A stretch of DNA of 64,000 nucleotides, from assembly GCF_001687605.2 (NCBI RefSeq), contig NZ_CP016539.2:2944501-3008500 (forward strand). Reading direction: 5' to 3'. The notes beneath the pieces are model-generated. The model saw only the letters and a list, made by a program, of their open reading frames with translations. It did not search any database and had not been told where the DNA came from. Shown piece by piece: positions 24,354-32,825 of the stretch (the first letter of the stretch is position 1; each line of letters begins with the position of its first letter). The position numbers and the translations under genes were made by a program. Source of the DNA: Planococcus plakortidis (GTDB lineage: Bacteria > Bacillota > Bacilli > Bacillales_A > Planococcaceae).

Positions 24354-24914
24354 TTAGTCGCGCTGGATGAAATAGATCAAGTGGTCGATCCACTCGCCGC
24401 CTTCGAAAATGAAAGCTTTCCGCACGCATTCGAATGCCATGCCCGCCCCTTCAGCCAGCCGGGCGGAGGCTTCGTTATCGAGATTGATATGCGCCTCGAT
24501 CCGGTGGAAGCCGAGCTCTGTAAAGGCAATGTGCAGCGCTTCCTTGACCGCTTCTTTTCCGTAGCCTTGTTGCCAGTATTGGTTATGGATCGTATAGCCG
24601 ACCCGTCCCCACTGGAATTCTTGCCGCGCCAATGTCGAGAAATCGACCATGCCCAAATGGCGCCCGTCTTCTTTCCGGAAGACGCCGAATACGTGGGCGA
24701 TGTCTTCTTTCGCCAGGCGCTGATGATTGTCGACAAGCTCCGAGAACCATGGTTCCGTGCAGCCTGCCATATCCAGCCGGCCTGGGTCGTAAGCGTGTCT
24801 GGACGGCGAGCGGCCGTTGAATCCTTCCAGCCACTCCGCGTAATCGCCCGGTGCCAGCGGGCGGACAATCAGTCTTTTTGTTTCGGATCTTGCTGTGAAA
24901 TTTTCTGTTTCCAC
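24354..24914 (-). CDS. RimJ/RimL-type GNAT acetyltransferase
   Basis: A 186-residue GNAT of the RimJ/RimL ribosomal-protein-acetyltransferase type. It shows ETKRLIVRPLAPGDY near the start, GRHLGMVDFS, VGYTIHNQYWQQGYGKEAVKEAL (acetyl-CoA motif) and HRIEAHINLDNEASARLAEGAGM (motif with the conserved N and the later strand). The start is GTG at 24914, 6 bases after GGAGAG. The true substrate could be a protein N-terminus or a small amine. Confidence 0.85.
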   Translation of the reverse strand: METENFTARSETKRLIVRPLAPGDYAEWLEGFNGRSPSRHAYDPGRLDMAGCTEPWFSELVDNHQRLAKEDIAHVFGVFRKEDGRHLGMVDFSTLARQEFQWGRVGYTIHNQYWQQGYGKEAVKEALHIAFTELGFHRIEAHINLDNEASARLAEGAGMAFECVRKAFIFEGGEWIDHLIYFIQRD

Positions 24915-25000
24915 TGTCTTCTCTCCTTCAATGCATCATCATTTGATGGACATTTCCAGTTTATCACAGCGGCATATTTCACCCTTCCTTGCCAAGCTCT

Positions 25001-25777
25001 CTATTTCGCCTGCAAGCGCTGAATCACTTGCTGCACCGTCGAAAACGTCAATAAGGTTTGGCCATCATCCTTGATGCTGACGATTTCGATCGCCGTCTTC
25101 GGGCTGATGCCCGAAATGTAGAGCTTGCTCCCCATGAGCCTCAATACATCCTGGATCATCAGCAAATTGGAGTACAGGAAATTCTTTTCCCACAATACGC
25201 CCGTCACGTCGATGATGATGTGTTTCGTTCGTGTGTCGCGGACGAAATGGCTTAATTTGGATGTCAAAGCTTCAAAACGCAGATTGTTCATTTTCCCGAC
25301 CAATGCGACGGCGCCGATATTGTCGTCGATCGGCAAAATCGGCAGCAGTTTCTCGTTGATCTCCTGCTCTTTTTCGTTCAATTCCACTTGCTGTTCCACT
25401 TCGTGGGTGATGTCGGTCTGGGTGCCGATGAAATACAAGTGGCCGTCCATCGTCACCGGTTCGATGTTCAGCCGGTTCCAGAATGTTGTGCCGTCTTTCC
25501 GGTAGTTCTCCAAAGTGACGGTCACTTTTTCCCGTTTTTCGATCGCGTTCCTGAGTTTAGCGATCGTAAGCGGGTCGGTATCGGCGCCTTGTAAAAACCG
25601 GCAATTCCTTCCCACGATCTCGTCAGCCGCATAGCCCGTCATCTCCGCAAAGGTTTCATTGTAATAGATGATCGGGTTGTCGGGGAGCGCAGGGTCCGTG
25701 ACGACGGCCGCAACCCGGCTGCCGTTCAGCATCGCTTCCAATAAGTTGCTTTTAATCTCTGTTTTCAGATGGTTCAT
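25001..25777 (-). CDS. ytvA: Blue-light photoreceptor, LOV-STAS (YtvA-like)
   Basis: I start it at the ATG at 25777 (GGAGAG 7 bases before). The 258-residue protein has an N-terminal LOV domain with GRNCRFLQG, whose cysteine (about residue 59) forms the adduct with FMN, and ENYRKDGTTFWN. A linker helix (EVEQQVELNEKEQEINEK) leads to a C-terminal STAS domain (IIIDVTGV..). YtvA in B. subtilis is a stressosome component that turns on the SigB general stress response in blue light. Domain order and length match. Confidence 0.88.
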   Translation of the reverse strand: MNHLKTEIKSNLLEAMLNGSRVAAVVTDPALPDNPIIYYNETFAEMTGYAADEIVGRNCRFLQGADTDPLTIAKLRNAIEKREKVTVTLENYRKDGTTFWNRLNIEPVTMDGHLYFIGTQTDITHEVEQQVELNEKEQEINEKLLPILPIDDNIGAVALVGKMNNLRFEALTSKLSHFVRDTRTKHIIIDVTGVLWEKNFLYSNLLMIQDVLRLMGSKLYISGISPKTAIEIVSIKDDGQTLLTFSTVQQVIQRLQAK

Positions 25778-25783
25778 ATTCAC

Positions 25784-26085
25784 TCTCTCCGATCTATAGG
25801 GTAGTTTGTTTATTGGCGGTGCGCTTTTTCTCGCATGGGATCGGAGACGGGGGTGTCATTTCTTCCAACGCCGCCAGCCGCTCTTTTGGGAGTAGGTAAA
25901 GCGGCGCCACGTTGACCGCTGCGCCGCCCTGGCTGAAGCTGGCTGCCATATCCAGTTAAAGCTGAAGAGTCCGGGGGCGAAAAGAATTCCAGGTTCTTGA
26001 CCTCGGTAAAATAAAGTTTCCGCGATGCCGGCCTGTGCCAATAACCTTCTATACCCGGAAACACGGCGTTTGTGCCGCATGGTGA
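25784..26085. other. Intergenic stretch without a recognisable gene
   Basis: Overlapping open frames exist on the minus strand, but their translation has the arginine- and proline-rich composition of antisense shadows and no ribosome binding site. The stretch probably represents eroded sequence next to the GNAT remnant. Confidence 0.4.
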
Positions 26086-26280
26086 AAAATTTGTGCAGAT
26101 GGGCAGACCGCTGGAATCCTGATGCCCAAGGAGATGGCCGAGTCCATCGGGGCAGAAAAAGTCGCCATTGGGCTTCATCCTGATCATACCGGAGCCCATC
26201 AGCTGTATGAAAGCTTGGGCTTTGAAGACCACGGGCATCGTTTCGGCAAAGAAATGGCCGTGGTGAAATATATAAAGTAA
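26086..26280 (+). pseudogene. C-terminal remnant of a GNAT acetyltransferase
   Basis: The plus strand encodes ILMPKEMAESIGAEKVAIGL, HPDHTGAHQLYESLGF and then KEMAVVKYIK before TAA at 26278, a clear GNAT end (helix 3, beta 5, the N/H-x-x-A-x-x-x-YE-x-x-GF motif). The acetyl-CoA-binding half and start are missing; a stop precedes the frame at 26083. It is a decayed gene fragment. Confidence 0.7.
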
Positions 26281-26285
26281 AACGC

Positions 26286-26313
26286 AAAAAAGAACCTCCA
26301 CCGGTTCTTTTTT
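26286..26313. terminator. Bidirectional terminator
   Basis: AAAAAAGAACC / GGTTCTTTTTT with a 6-base loop. It serves the minus-strand MerR gene and follows the plus-strand GNAT remnant. Confidence 0.85.
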
Positions 26314-26319
26314 TGCTTA

Positions 26320-27072
26320 TTATTCATTTTCCACCCTTATCGACAATAAAAATGCGGCCTGGCCGTTGCCAAAACTGATGAAATCGCCCGCCACATCCTT
26401 GAGGAAAGCCGGTCCGGCAAGTGTCTTTCCGCTCTCATTCAAGATAGCCAAGGCGTTGCGGGCATCGTCCATCAATTCCTTCTCATTGGCTATAAAATGG
26501 ATGCTGGCATAAAGCCCTTCCGTTTTTTCGAAATTCGCGGATTCCTTTGGCGTTTGCAGATACTTTTTGACGGTTGTGGAGCTTGATGGGCCGTCCAACA
26601 TGATCCCGAAATCGTATCCATCCGATAAATAATTCGTGATCAGCCCATCCCCGATAGGGACTTCATCCACTTTTAACCATCGTGCCCCGTGCCAGGCTGT
26701 AAACACATGATTCGCCCCTTGCTTTTCAAATTGCTCCAGTTCCCCGATCTTTAAGCTCAAGGCCGATTGGACCCTCAGCAATTCTTCTGCCTTCCGTTCT
26801 ATTTTCTGTTGTTGTTCACGGAGCGTCTGCAGGCCATGGGCCAGATCTTTCGTTTCCAATTGCCGCTCGATCTCTTCCAATGACATGCCGACGCTTTGGA
26901 GTGCCTTGATTTGGCTGATTCGGTCTGCTTGGGCGATGGTGTAGCTGCGATATCCATTTGATGCAACTGCCGCGGGTTTGAGAAGGCCGATTTCATCGTA
27001 ATAGAAAAGCGTTTTTTTGTTGATGCCGCATAATTTCGCAATTTCGCCGGAAGTCATCGTCGTTTTTTTCAT
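26320..27072 (-). CDS. MerR-family transcriptional regulator
   Basis: A 250-residue regulator. Residues 5-75 form the MerR winged helix (SGEIAKLCGINKKTLFYYDEIGLLKP, GYRSYTIAQADRI), followed by a dimer coiled coil (about 80-115) and a C-terminal effector domain of about 130 residues, resembling the GyrI-like domain of multidrug-sensing MerR proteins. AAGGAGG precedes the ATG. It is divergent from an MFS exporter whose promoter has the MerR hallmark 19-base spacer with a dyad in it, so it most likely activates the exporter in response to a drug. Confidence 0.9.
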   Translation of the reverse strand: MKKTTMTSGEIAKLCGINKKTLFYYDEIGLLKPAAVASNGYRSYTIAQADRISQIKALQSVGMSLEEIERQLETKDLAHGLQTLREQQQKIERKAEELLRVQSALSLKIGELEQFEKQGANHVFTAWHGARWLKVDEVPIGDGLITNYLSDGYDFGIMLDGPSSSTTVKKYLQTPKESANFEKTEGLYASIHFIANEKELMDDARNALAILNESGKTLAGPAFLKDVAGDFISFGNGQAAFLLSIRVENE

Positions 27073-27081
27073 AATTCCTCC

Positions 27082-27112
27082 TTGAGTATCCAGCTACTGG
27101 ATAGTTTATATT
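27082..27112 (+). promoter_or_regulatory. MerR-type promoter and operator of the MFS exporter
   Basis: TTGAGT at 27082-27087 and TATATT at 27107-27112 are 19 bases apart. The spacer holds a perfect dyad, TATCCAG-CTA-CTGGATA (27087-27103). A 19-base spacer with a centred dyad is the classic layout where MerR proteins untwist DNA to activate transcription. Confidence 0.75.
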
Positions 27113-27189
27113 TAGTTTATCAGCTGGCGTACCGCCCAGCCAGCCCGTTTCCGGAATGGCGCCGCCCACACCCAAAGGAGATGACTAAC

Positions 27190-28584
27190 ATGATACGTTC
27201 TACAACCGGTGCCCCCGCACAGTCTAATTCATTCAAAATCATGGCATTGACAAGTGCCGTCCTGGCGTTCGCTGTGATGAACGGAACGATGTTCAATGTG
27301 GCCATCCCAGACATTGCCGAAGATTTCAATTTACAGCCGTCCCAAGTGAGCTGGGTCATCACCAGCTTTACTACTTTGTTTGCGATCGGCACGCTCATCT
27401 ATGGCAAATTGGCAGACCTTTATTCGATTCGCACGCTTTACACCATAAGTTTATTGCTGTTTTCCGCCGGGTCTTTCATCGGGTTTTTGTCTCCCAATTT
27501 TGAAACCTTGATCGCCGCTCGCGCACTGCAAGCGATGGGCGCTGCCGCCGTTCCGCCCTTGTCTTTCTTGGTGCCCTTGCGCTTTTTCCCTGACAGTAAA
27601 GGAAGATTATTCGGTTTTCTTGCATCGACGATCGCCTTTTCATCTGGAATCGGCCCCATTATCGGGGGAACTGTCGGCAGCTTGCTCGATTGGCGCTATA
27701 TATTCCTCCTGTCGACAGCGAGTATACTGGCCATTCCGTTTTTCCGGAAGTGGTTTCCGGCAGAATCCGCCAAACATGGAAAAATCGACTATTCCGGGGC
27801 GCTTTATGTCGGAACAGCGGTCACGAGCTTGCTGTTTGCGATTACCTCCACCAGCTTGACGGCGTTTTTGCTCTTTGCCGTATTCCTCTTTATACTGATT
27901 CGACACTCCGCGAAAACAACGGATCCGTTTATCGATCCACGAATGCTGAAAATCAAACCATATAGCGTCACCCTGTCCGTCAGTTATTTAGGCAATGTCA
28001 TTGTCTACGGCTTGATTTTTCTATTGCCCATTATGCTGCGCGACCTTTACGATTTGAGCATGATGCAAATTGGCTGGGTGTTGTTCCCGGGCGCCATCGC
28101 TTCCGGATTGATCGGAAGATGGGTCGGCACGGTTATCGGCAAGCGCGGCGGCCGGCCGATCGTAAACTACGGCTTGCTGCTGATTTCAGCCGGTGCTTTG
28201 CTGATTTCCTGCTTTGCCGCTTCCGGGCCAAGCTTGATAGCGTTTGGGCTCTTCCTCGCATACCTCGGATTTCCGTTGATCCAGAGCGGGTCGGCGGACT
28301 TGGTCACTTCCCATCTATCGGAACGGCAAAGCGGTGTCGGCATGGGCTTATTTAATTTAATGAGCTTCTTGGCCGGTGCTTTTTCCAGTGCTGTGTTTGG
28401 CACAGTATTGGAAAGCGGCCATGATTCCATCCGGTTGAATCCGCTGGTTCTCACTAGTGACGCCACGATCTACAGCAATATTTTCTTCACTTTTACGATT
28501 ATCGGCTTGGTTGCATTCGCGTTTTTCCATCGATTCTACCCAACTCCCCCAGCTAAAACACGGCCTGCTTCTGGCAAGCGATGA
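27190..28584 (+). CDS. MFS multidrug/tetracycline-type exporter (DHA2, 14 helices)
   Basis: I start it at the ATG at 27190, 9 bases after AAAGGAG. The 464-residue protein has about 14 membrane helices. It carries MNGTMFNVAIPDIAEDF near the first helix, an A-type loop GKLADLYSIR, RALQAMGAAAVPPLS and motif C (SSGIGPIIGGTVGSLLDW), the antiporter signature, much like TetK/TetL and Tet38. It should export a hydrophobic drug in exchange for protons. The divergent MerR gene and its promoter indicate drug-inducible expression. Confidence 0.88.
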   Translation: MIRSTTGAPAQSNSFKIMALTSAVLAFAVMNGTMFNVAIPDIAEDFNLQPSQVSWVITSFTTLFAIGTLIYGKLADLYSIRTLYTISLLLFSAGSFIGFLSPNFETLIAARALQAMGAAAVPPLSFLVPLRFFPDSKGRLFGFLASTIAFSSGIGPIIGGTVGSLLDWRYIFLLSTASILAIPFFRKWFPAESAKHGKIDYSGALYVGTAVTSLLFAITSTSLTAFLLFAVFLFILIRHSAKTTDPFIDPRMLKIKPYSVTLSVSYLGNVIVYGLIFLLPIMLRDLYDLSMMQIGWVLFPGAIASGLIGRWVGTVIGKRGGRPIVNYGLLLISAGALLISCFAASGPSLIAFGLFLAYLGFPLIQSGSADLVTSHLSERQSGVGMGLFNLMSFLAGAFSSAVFGTVLESGHDSIRLNPLVLTSDATIYSNIFFTFTIIGLVAFAFFHRFYPTPPAKTRPASGKR

Positions 28585-28591
28585 CCGCCTA

Positions 28592-28656
28592 TTTTAATCA
28601 ATTCAAAACCGGAACATCTGTGAAGATGCCCCGGTTTAAATGAATTGATTAAATTT
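28592..28656 (+). terminator. Long terminator hairpin
   Basis: TTAATCAATTCA...AACCGG pairs with CCGGTT...TGAATTGATTAA, followed by TTTTT. It follows the exporter gene by about 10 bases. Confidence 0.8.
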
Positions 28657-28673
28657 TTATGCGGCTGAGCCAT

Positions 28674-29222
28674 TCAGGAATGCCCGGCTCTTTTTATGCA
28701 GTACAGGACGTGCCGTCTAAGCGGGCTGCCTTCCGCAACGCGGGGATGCTCGAATTCCCCCGCCTTCTCCATGCCGATCCGTTTCATGACGGTTTCAGAC
28801 GGTGCGTTGACCGTTGCGGTAAACGAATAAATTTCTTTTTTGCCAAGCTCCTCAAACGCATACGTGAGGCAAGCTTTTGCCCCTTCTGTCGCGTAGCCTT
28901 TTTTCCAAAATGGCTGGTCCAAGCGCCAGCCGATTTCAGTTGCGCCTTCAATTCCAATATCAAAATTAACATCCAATAAGCCAATAAAGCCGATAAACCC
29001 TCCATCTTCTTTTCGTTCCACTGCCCAAAGCCCGTAGCCTTTCTCCTCGAAATGCGCTTCGATGCGGCCGATCAATGTGTCGGATTCGCCGCGGCTCAAG
29101 GTGTTCGGGAAGAACTCCATTACGTCAGGGTTTGCGTTCAGAGCCGCAAATGGCGCGGAATCAGACGCTTGCCACCGCCTGAACCCAAGCCGTTCGGATT
29201 CGAATACATAATCGTTCTCCAT
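28674..29222 (-). CDS. RimL-like GNAT acetyltransferase
   Basis: A 182-residue GNAT of the Acetyltransf_3 type: SERLGFRRWQASD at the start, WAVERKEDGGFIGFIGLL, TEIGWRLDQPFWKKGYATEGAKACLTYAF (acetyl-CoA motif A) and YSFTATVNAPSETVMKRIGMEKAGEFEHP. GAAAGGGAG precedes the ATG. It overlaps nothing and lies 12 bases after a small membrane protein gene on the same strand, probably co-transcribed. The substrate is unknown. Confidence 0.88.
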   Translation of the reverse strand: MENDYVFESERLGFRRWQASDSAPFAALNANPDVMEFFPNTLSRGESDTLIGRIEAHFEEKGYGLWAVERKEDGGFIGFIGLLDVNFDIGIEGATEIGWRLDQPFWKKGYATEGAKACLTYAFEELGKKEIYSFTATVNAPSETVMKRIGMEKAGEFEHPRVAEGSPLRRHVLYCIKRAGHS

Positions 29223-29234
29223 CCAATCTCCCTT

Positions 29235-29525
29235 TCATGCTTCTTTGTCGCTAGCACTTTTTTCTTCTTCCACTAAAAAGTATTTGGCCCGCCATTCCCG
29301 GTCGGTCGCCTTGAACAAAAACCTCAGTCCTAAAAAGAAGAAAATCAGGCTTAAAATGATTGGCACAATCCCTACTTCCCATAAGGCCGATAAATACAGG
29401 CCAAACTCTCCTGAATAGCCGACTTCCCTCAAATGCATCGAATACACCGCCGCTGCAATCGACGTAAAGCCGAACAATAAAATCCCAGAAATGACGCCGA
29501 TCCCGCCTGCAATCAATTCTCTCAT
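29235..29525 (-). CDS. Small two-helix membrane protein
   Basis: I start it at the ATG at 29525 because GGGAGGT lies just upstream. The 96-residue product has two membrane helices (about 4-26 and 43-65), an intervening outer loop and an acidic C-terminus (EEEKSASDKEA). The family is not recognised. The terminator of the neighbouring protease gene lies upstream, so it has its own promoter. Confidence 0.65.
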   Translation of the reverse strand: MRELIAGGIGVISGILLFGFTSIAAAVYSMHLREVGYSGEFGLYLSALWEVGIVPIILSLIFFFLGLRFLFKATDREWRAKYFLVEEEKSASDKEA

Positions 29526-29552
29526 CAAGTTACCTCCCATTTACGTTATCAA

Positions 29553-29587
29553 AAAACAGGCGTCCGGAATCCGAACCGCCTGTTTTC
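29553..29587 (-). terminator. Terminator of the cell-wall protease gene
   Basis: AAACAGGCG / CGCCTGTTT arms with a 14-base loop and a T-run on the minus strand, directly after the stop codon at 29592. Confidence 0.85.
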
Positions 29588-29591
29588 TGTC

Positions 29592-32500
29592 TTACTCGAA
29601 CAATTGTTGGATATTTGATGTCGGCAAAGCGCCTTCACCGCCGAGGATGTAGATCCCTGTGACGTTTTCGAGCTGCGCTTGCACCGTTTTCACGGTTTCC
29701 GCTTTTGGCCCGTTCGGTGCCGTCAAGACGAGTGGTGCTTTCGTTTTCGCTGCCAGAACGGATCCTGCGAGTGCATCGGGATAGTTCGCGCCGGTCGACA
29801 AGTACATGTTCTGCTTATCGAAAGATGCTTTGAAATGGTTGATGACTGCGCTGTTCGTTTCGTAGCGCGATGCGCCGGATAGGCGGATTGGGTTTTTGAT
29901 TTCTTTCGCCGTGCTGTCGGAAACAGCGCCTTTACCGCCGACGATGAAGGTTTTGCTATAGGCTTTCGCGGCGAAATGCGCCTTCACTTCCGCTGGCAAG
30001 CCATTCGGTTTCGTCAGCAGGATCGGCATTTTCTGGCTGCCGGCTACCGGTGCGATCGACAAGGCATCCGCAAATGTTGCACCGGTTGCGACGACTGCTT
30101 GTGTCGAGTTCTTCATTTGTTTCGCAATATTGACAGAGGTTTCGTAGCGGTTTTTGCCGCTGATGCGTTTGATGCTTGCTGCTTTGATGCCAAGTTCGTT
30201 CAGTTCCATTTCGACCATCGGGCTGATTGCGCCCTGTCCGCCGATCAATGTCACTTCTTCCACTTTCAAGCGTTTCAGTTCATCTTTTACCGATTGTGGA
30301 AGCGAATCGGTTTTCGTAAGTAGCAAAGGTGCGTTTTGATACGCTGCAAGCGGCGCTGCGCTCAAGGCATCCGGGAAATCGCCGCCCGTTGCCAAGACCG
30401 CTTTTTTCGATGTGCTCCAGCCTTTTTTCGATACTTCCACCGCTGTATCGTAGCGGCTTGCCCCGCTGATACGATCAGCGAGATTCCATTTATCATTCAA
30501 TGCCAGAATCGCTTGTGCGCCGTTCAAACGGCCCCATCCTGAGACAAGGTCAAAGCCAGGCGCCAATTCTTCCATTTCATACGGGAAATCTTCTTCAAAG
30601 AAAGGATCTTCTTCGAAACCAGGAGGGGCATCTTCTGCGATAAACTCAACGTCATCCGCTGATGCCGTCAGTAAATTCTCCAACTGGCCTGGTGTGAGAT
30701 CCGGGTTGATCGATTTCAAGACACCCGCAACGGCCGCGACGTGAGGAGCTGCCATGGATGTTCCAGACATCAACGTAACATTGCCGTCCGGCAGCAAGCT
30801 TGGAATGTCTGTACCCGGAGCGACGAGGTCAAGATCTTTGCCATAGCTCGAGTAATCTGAAACCAGGTCAAGTTTGTTAGTTGCGCCGACAGCGATCGCG
30901 TATTTTGATGATGCCGGGTAAGAAACTTCTTCCCATCCATCGTTTCCTGAAGCTGCGACGATCGTCACGCCGCGTTCGTTTGCGTATCTCATCGCATATT
31001 CCAAGACACGGCTATAGCCGCCGCCAAGACTCATATTGATAACATCGGCTCCTTGGTCTGTTGCGTACAGGATGCCATATGCAATTTGTTCTGTATCGCC
31101 GTAACCTGACGCATCAAGCACTTTCACCGGCAGGATTTTCGTCGACTGGTTAATGCCCGTCATCGAATAATCGTTGTCCGCTTCCGCTGCAATGATGCCG
31201 GAAACGTGCGTGCCGTGTCCTTGGTCATCGAAGGCTTTATTGTCGTCATTGATGAAATCATAGCCTGTGCTGACCATTTGGTTCTTCAAGTCAGCCAGCG
31301 TGTAATCAACGCCGGTATCGATGACCGCGGTGATGACTTCTCCTTGCTTTTGTGGAGCTGCCAGTTTCGTCATTTCCTCGAAATCGATGTCAGCGTCTTC
31401 GATACCAAAGCCGCCTCCCGCATTTTCAAGCGACCACTGCTCATCATAATAGATGTCCTCTGAATGAAGCTTATATTGCTGTACCGGTTCGACGAATTCG
31501 ACTTCCGGCAAGTCTTCAAGCGACTGCAAAGTTTTATTCGTTGAAGCGGCTGACATGCCCGACTTCAAATCCACCACGAAGAACTGGTCGAATTTCGGCG
31601 CTTCGGCGTCAAACTCTGAAACCGACTGGATGCCAGCTGTTCCGGCTTCCGCTTTTGTCAGTGTTTCGCCTTCTTTTACTTTCACGATGACTTTATTGAT
31701 AGAAGCATCTTTTACAACGTATGGAGTCGGAAGCATTGCCGACATGACCGATTTTCCGGCCAGCTTGTTGATGTTGATCGCTTGTCCTGCCGCTTCCACA
31801 TCGTCTTTCAAATTCGCAGGCGCTGTTTTTAACGCGAGCGCGTACAATTCGCTGATCGCTTTCTGGTCAGCTGCGGTGATCGTCTTCGAGCTTTGGAAGC
31901 CATTTTCCGCAATGCTCGTGATCAAGCCATCGAGCTGCTTGAGGTTTTTCTTCAATGAATCGCGGACAGGTGCCTCCGTCACGGCCTGATAGCCGATGAA
32001 CGGCGCCAGCTTGTAATAGAGCTTGGTCAATTCCTTGCCGCTCTCTGTCTGGGCAAGCACTTCGCCGCGGATGACGCGCAATTGGTCAAGCAGCTTCTGG
32101 TCTCCTGACGCGTCGTCCAGGACAAGTTCAGCTGGGCATTGCTCGTCGTTTGTCGGTTTCGACGCTTTTACGGTGACGCCGTCAAAGCCGATCGTGTAGC
32201 TCGCTTCTTCCGCTTCCGGCAAGTCCACCGGCAATTCCTCCGCGTACGAAGAGACCTTTATGTAGTAAGGGCCTTCCCAGGCGACCGGGAATTTCACCGT
32301 CGATTTTCTTTCCGCAAAACTGTAATTGCTGAACGGGTCGAAGGGCTGGTCGGCGGTCGCGCGTTCAGCGTCCGGATAGACCGTGAACGTCAATTCATCC
32401 TCTGACTGGAGGGAAACTTCAAAATGCGTATGCGCTGCGACTTGGGCAGGGTCGACATCGATCTTGTACCAATGTTCGTTGTCTTCTGCAGAAAACGTAT

Positions 32501-32636
32501 CGCTTACCTCATCTCCTTGCTCCAGTACATCTGCATCCACCAAATCTTCGGCTTGCGCCGTTTGTGTTGCCGGTAAAACGCCAAAAAGTGATACACCCAT
32601 CAAAAAACTCGTCGCAATCTTGAACGCGCGGTCCAT
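29592..32636 (-). CDS. Secreted subtilisin-like (S8) protease with three CWB2 repeats
   Basis: A 1,014-residue protein with a signal peptide cleaved after about residue 29 (TAQA). Residues about 35-150 resemble a bacterial pre-peptidase beta-sandwich. A propeptide-like stretch precedes the catalytic domain at about 400-720: D440 in AVIDTG, H near 475 in GHGTHVSG, and S near 627 in SGTSMAAPHVA. Three cell-wall-binding type 2 (CWB2) repeats follow, each with RI/RLSG-x-x-RYET/DT and a GG-x-GA/GE-A-ls block, so it is retained on the wall non-covalently. It is probably a feeding or maturation protease. Confidence 0.93.
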   Translation of the reverse strand: MDRAFKIATSFLMGVSLFGVLPATQTAQAEDLVDADVLEQGDEVSDTFSAEDNEHWYKIDVDPAQVAAHTHFEVSLQSEDELTFTVYPDAERATADQPFDPFSNYSFAERKSTVKFPVAWEGPYYIKVSSYAEELPVDLPEAEEASYTIGFDGVTVKASKPTNDEQCPAELVLDDASGDQKLLDQLRVIRGEVLAQTESGKELTKLYYKLAPFIGYQAVTEAPVRDSLKKNLKQLDGLITSIAENGFQSSKTITAADQKAISELYALALKTAPANLKDDVEAAGQAININKLAGKSVMSAMLPTPYVVKDASINKVIVKVKEGETLTKAEAGTAGIQSVSEFDAEAPKFDQFFVVDLKSGMSAASTNKTLQSLEDLPEVEFVEPVQQYKLHSEDIYYDEQWSLENAGGGFGIEDADIDFEEMTKLAAPQKQGEVITAVIDTGVDYTLADLKNQMVSTGYDFINDDNKAFDDQGHGTHVSGIIAAEADNDYSMTGINQSTKILPVKVLDASGYGDTEQIAYGILYATDQGADVINMSLGGGYSRVLEYAMRYANERGVTIVAASGNDGWEEVSYPASSKYAIAVGATNKLDLVSDYSSYGKDLDLVAPGTDIPSLLPDGNVTLMSGTSMAAPHVAAVAGVLKSINPDLTPGQLENLLTASADDVEFIAEDAPPGFEEDPFFEEDFPYEMEELAPGFDLVSGWGRLNGAQAILALNDKWNLADRISGASRYDTAVEVSKKGWSTSKKAVLATGGDFPDALSAAPLAAYQNAPLLLTKTDSLPQSVKDELKRLKVEEVTLIGGQGAISPMVEMELNELGIKAASIKRISGKNRYETSVNIAKQMKNSTQAVVATGATFADALSIAPVAGSQKMPILLTKPNGLPAEVKAHFAAKAYSKTFIVGGKGAVSDSTAKEIKNPIRLSGASRYETNSAVINHFKASFDKQNMYLSTGANYPDALAGSVLAAKTKAPLVLTAPNGPKAETVKTVQAQLENVTGIYILGGEGALPTSNIQQLFE

Positions 32637-32778
32637 CCTACCATCTCCATTTCAATTTTTTTACAATTACATTAAATCCATTAAAGCATATCGGAAGACA
32701 TAAAAATAGATAGTTTGAAAAATATTTTTTTTCGGGACTTTTGATGCTCTTGTACATTGGCAATCCAACCTTGAAAAG

Positions 32779-32815
32779 TGGAGAAGATCTGCCTGAATCG
32801 GCAGATCTCCTCCCG
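32779..32815 (-). terminator. Hairpin after the DUF5996 gene
   Basis: An inverted repeat built on AGATCTGCC / GGCAGATCT, extended by GGAG/CTCC, just after the minus-strand stop at 32826, with a CTTTTC stretch behind it. Confidence 0.6.
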
Positions 32816-32825
32816 GTCCATTCCG

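Noticed and set aside
25810-26301. Two overlapping minus-strand ORFs of 163 and 143 residues
   Set aside because: They lie antisense to the GNAT remnant, have no ribosome binding site and no domain pattern.
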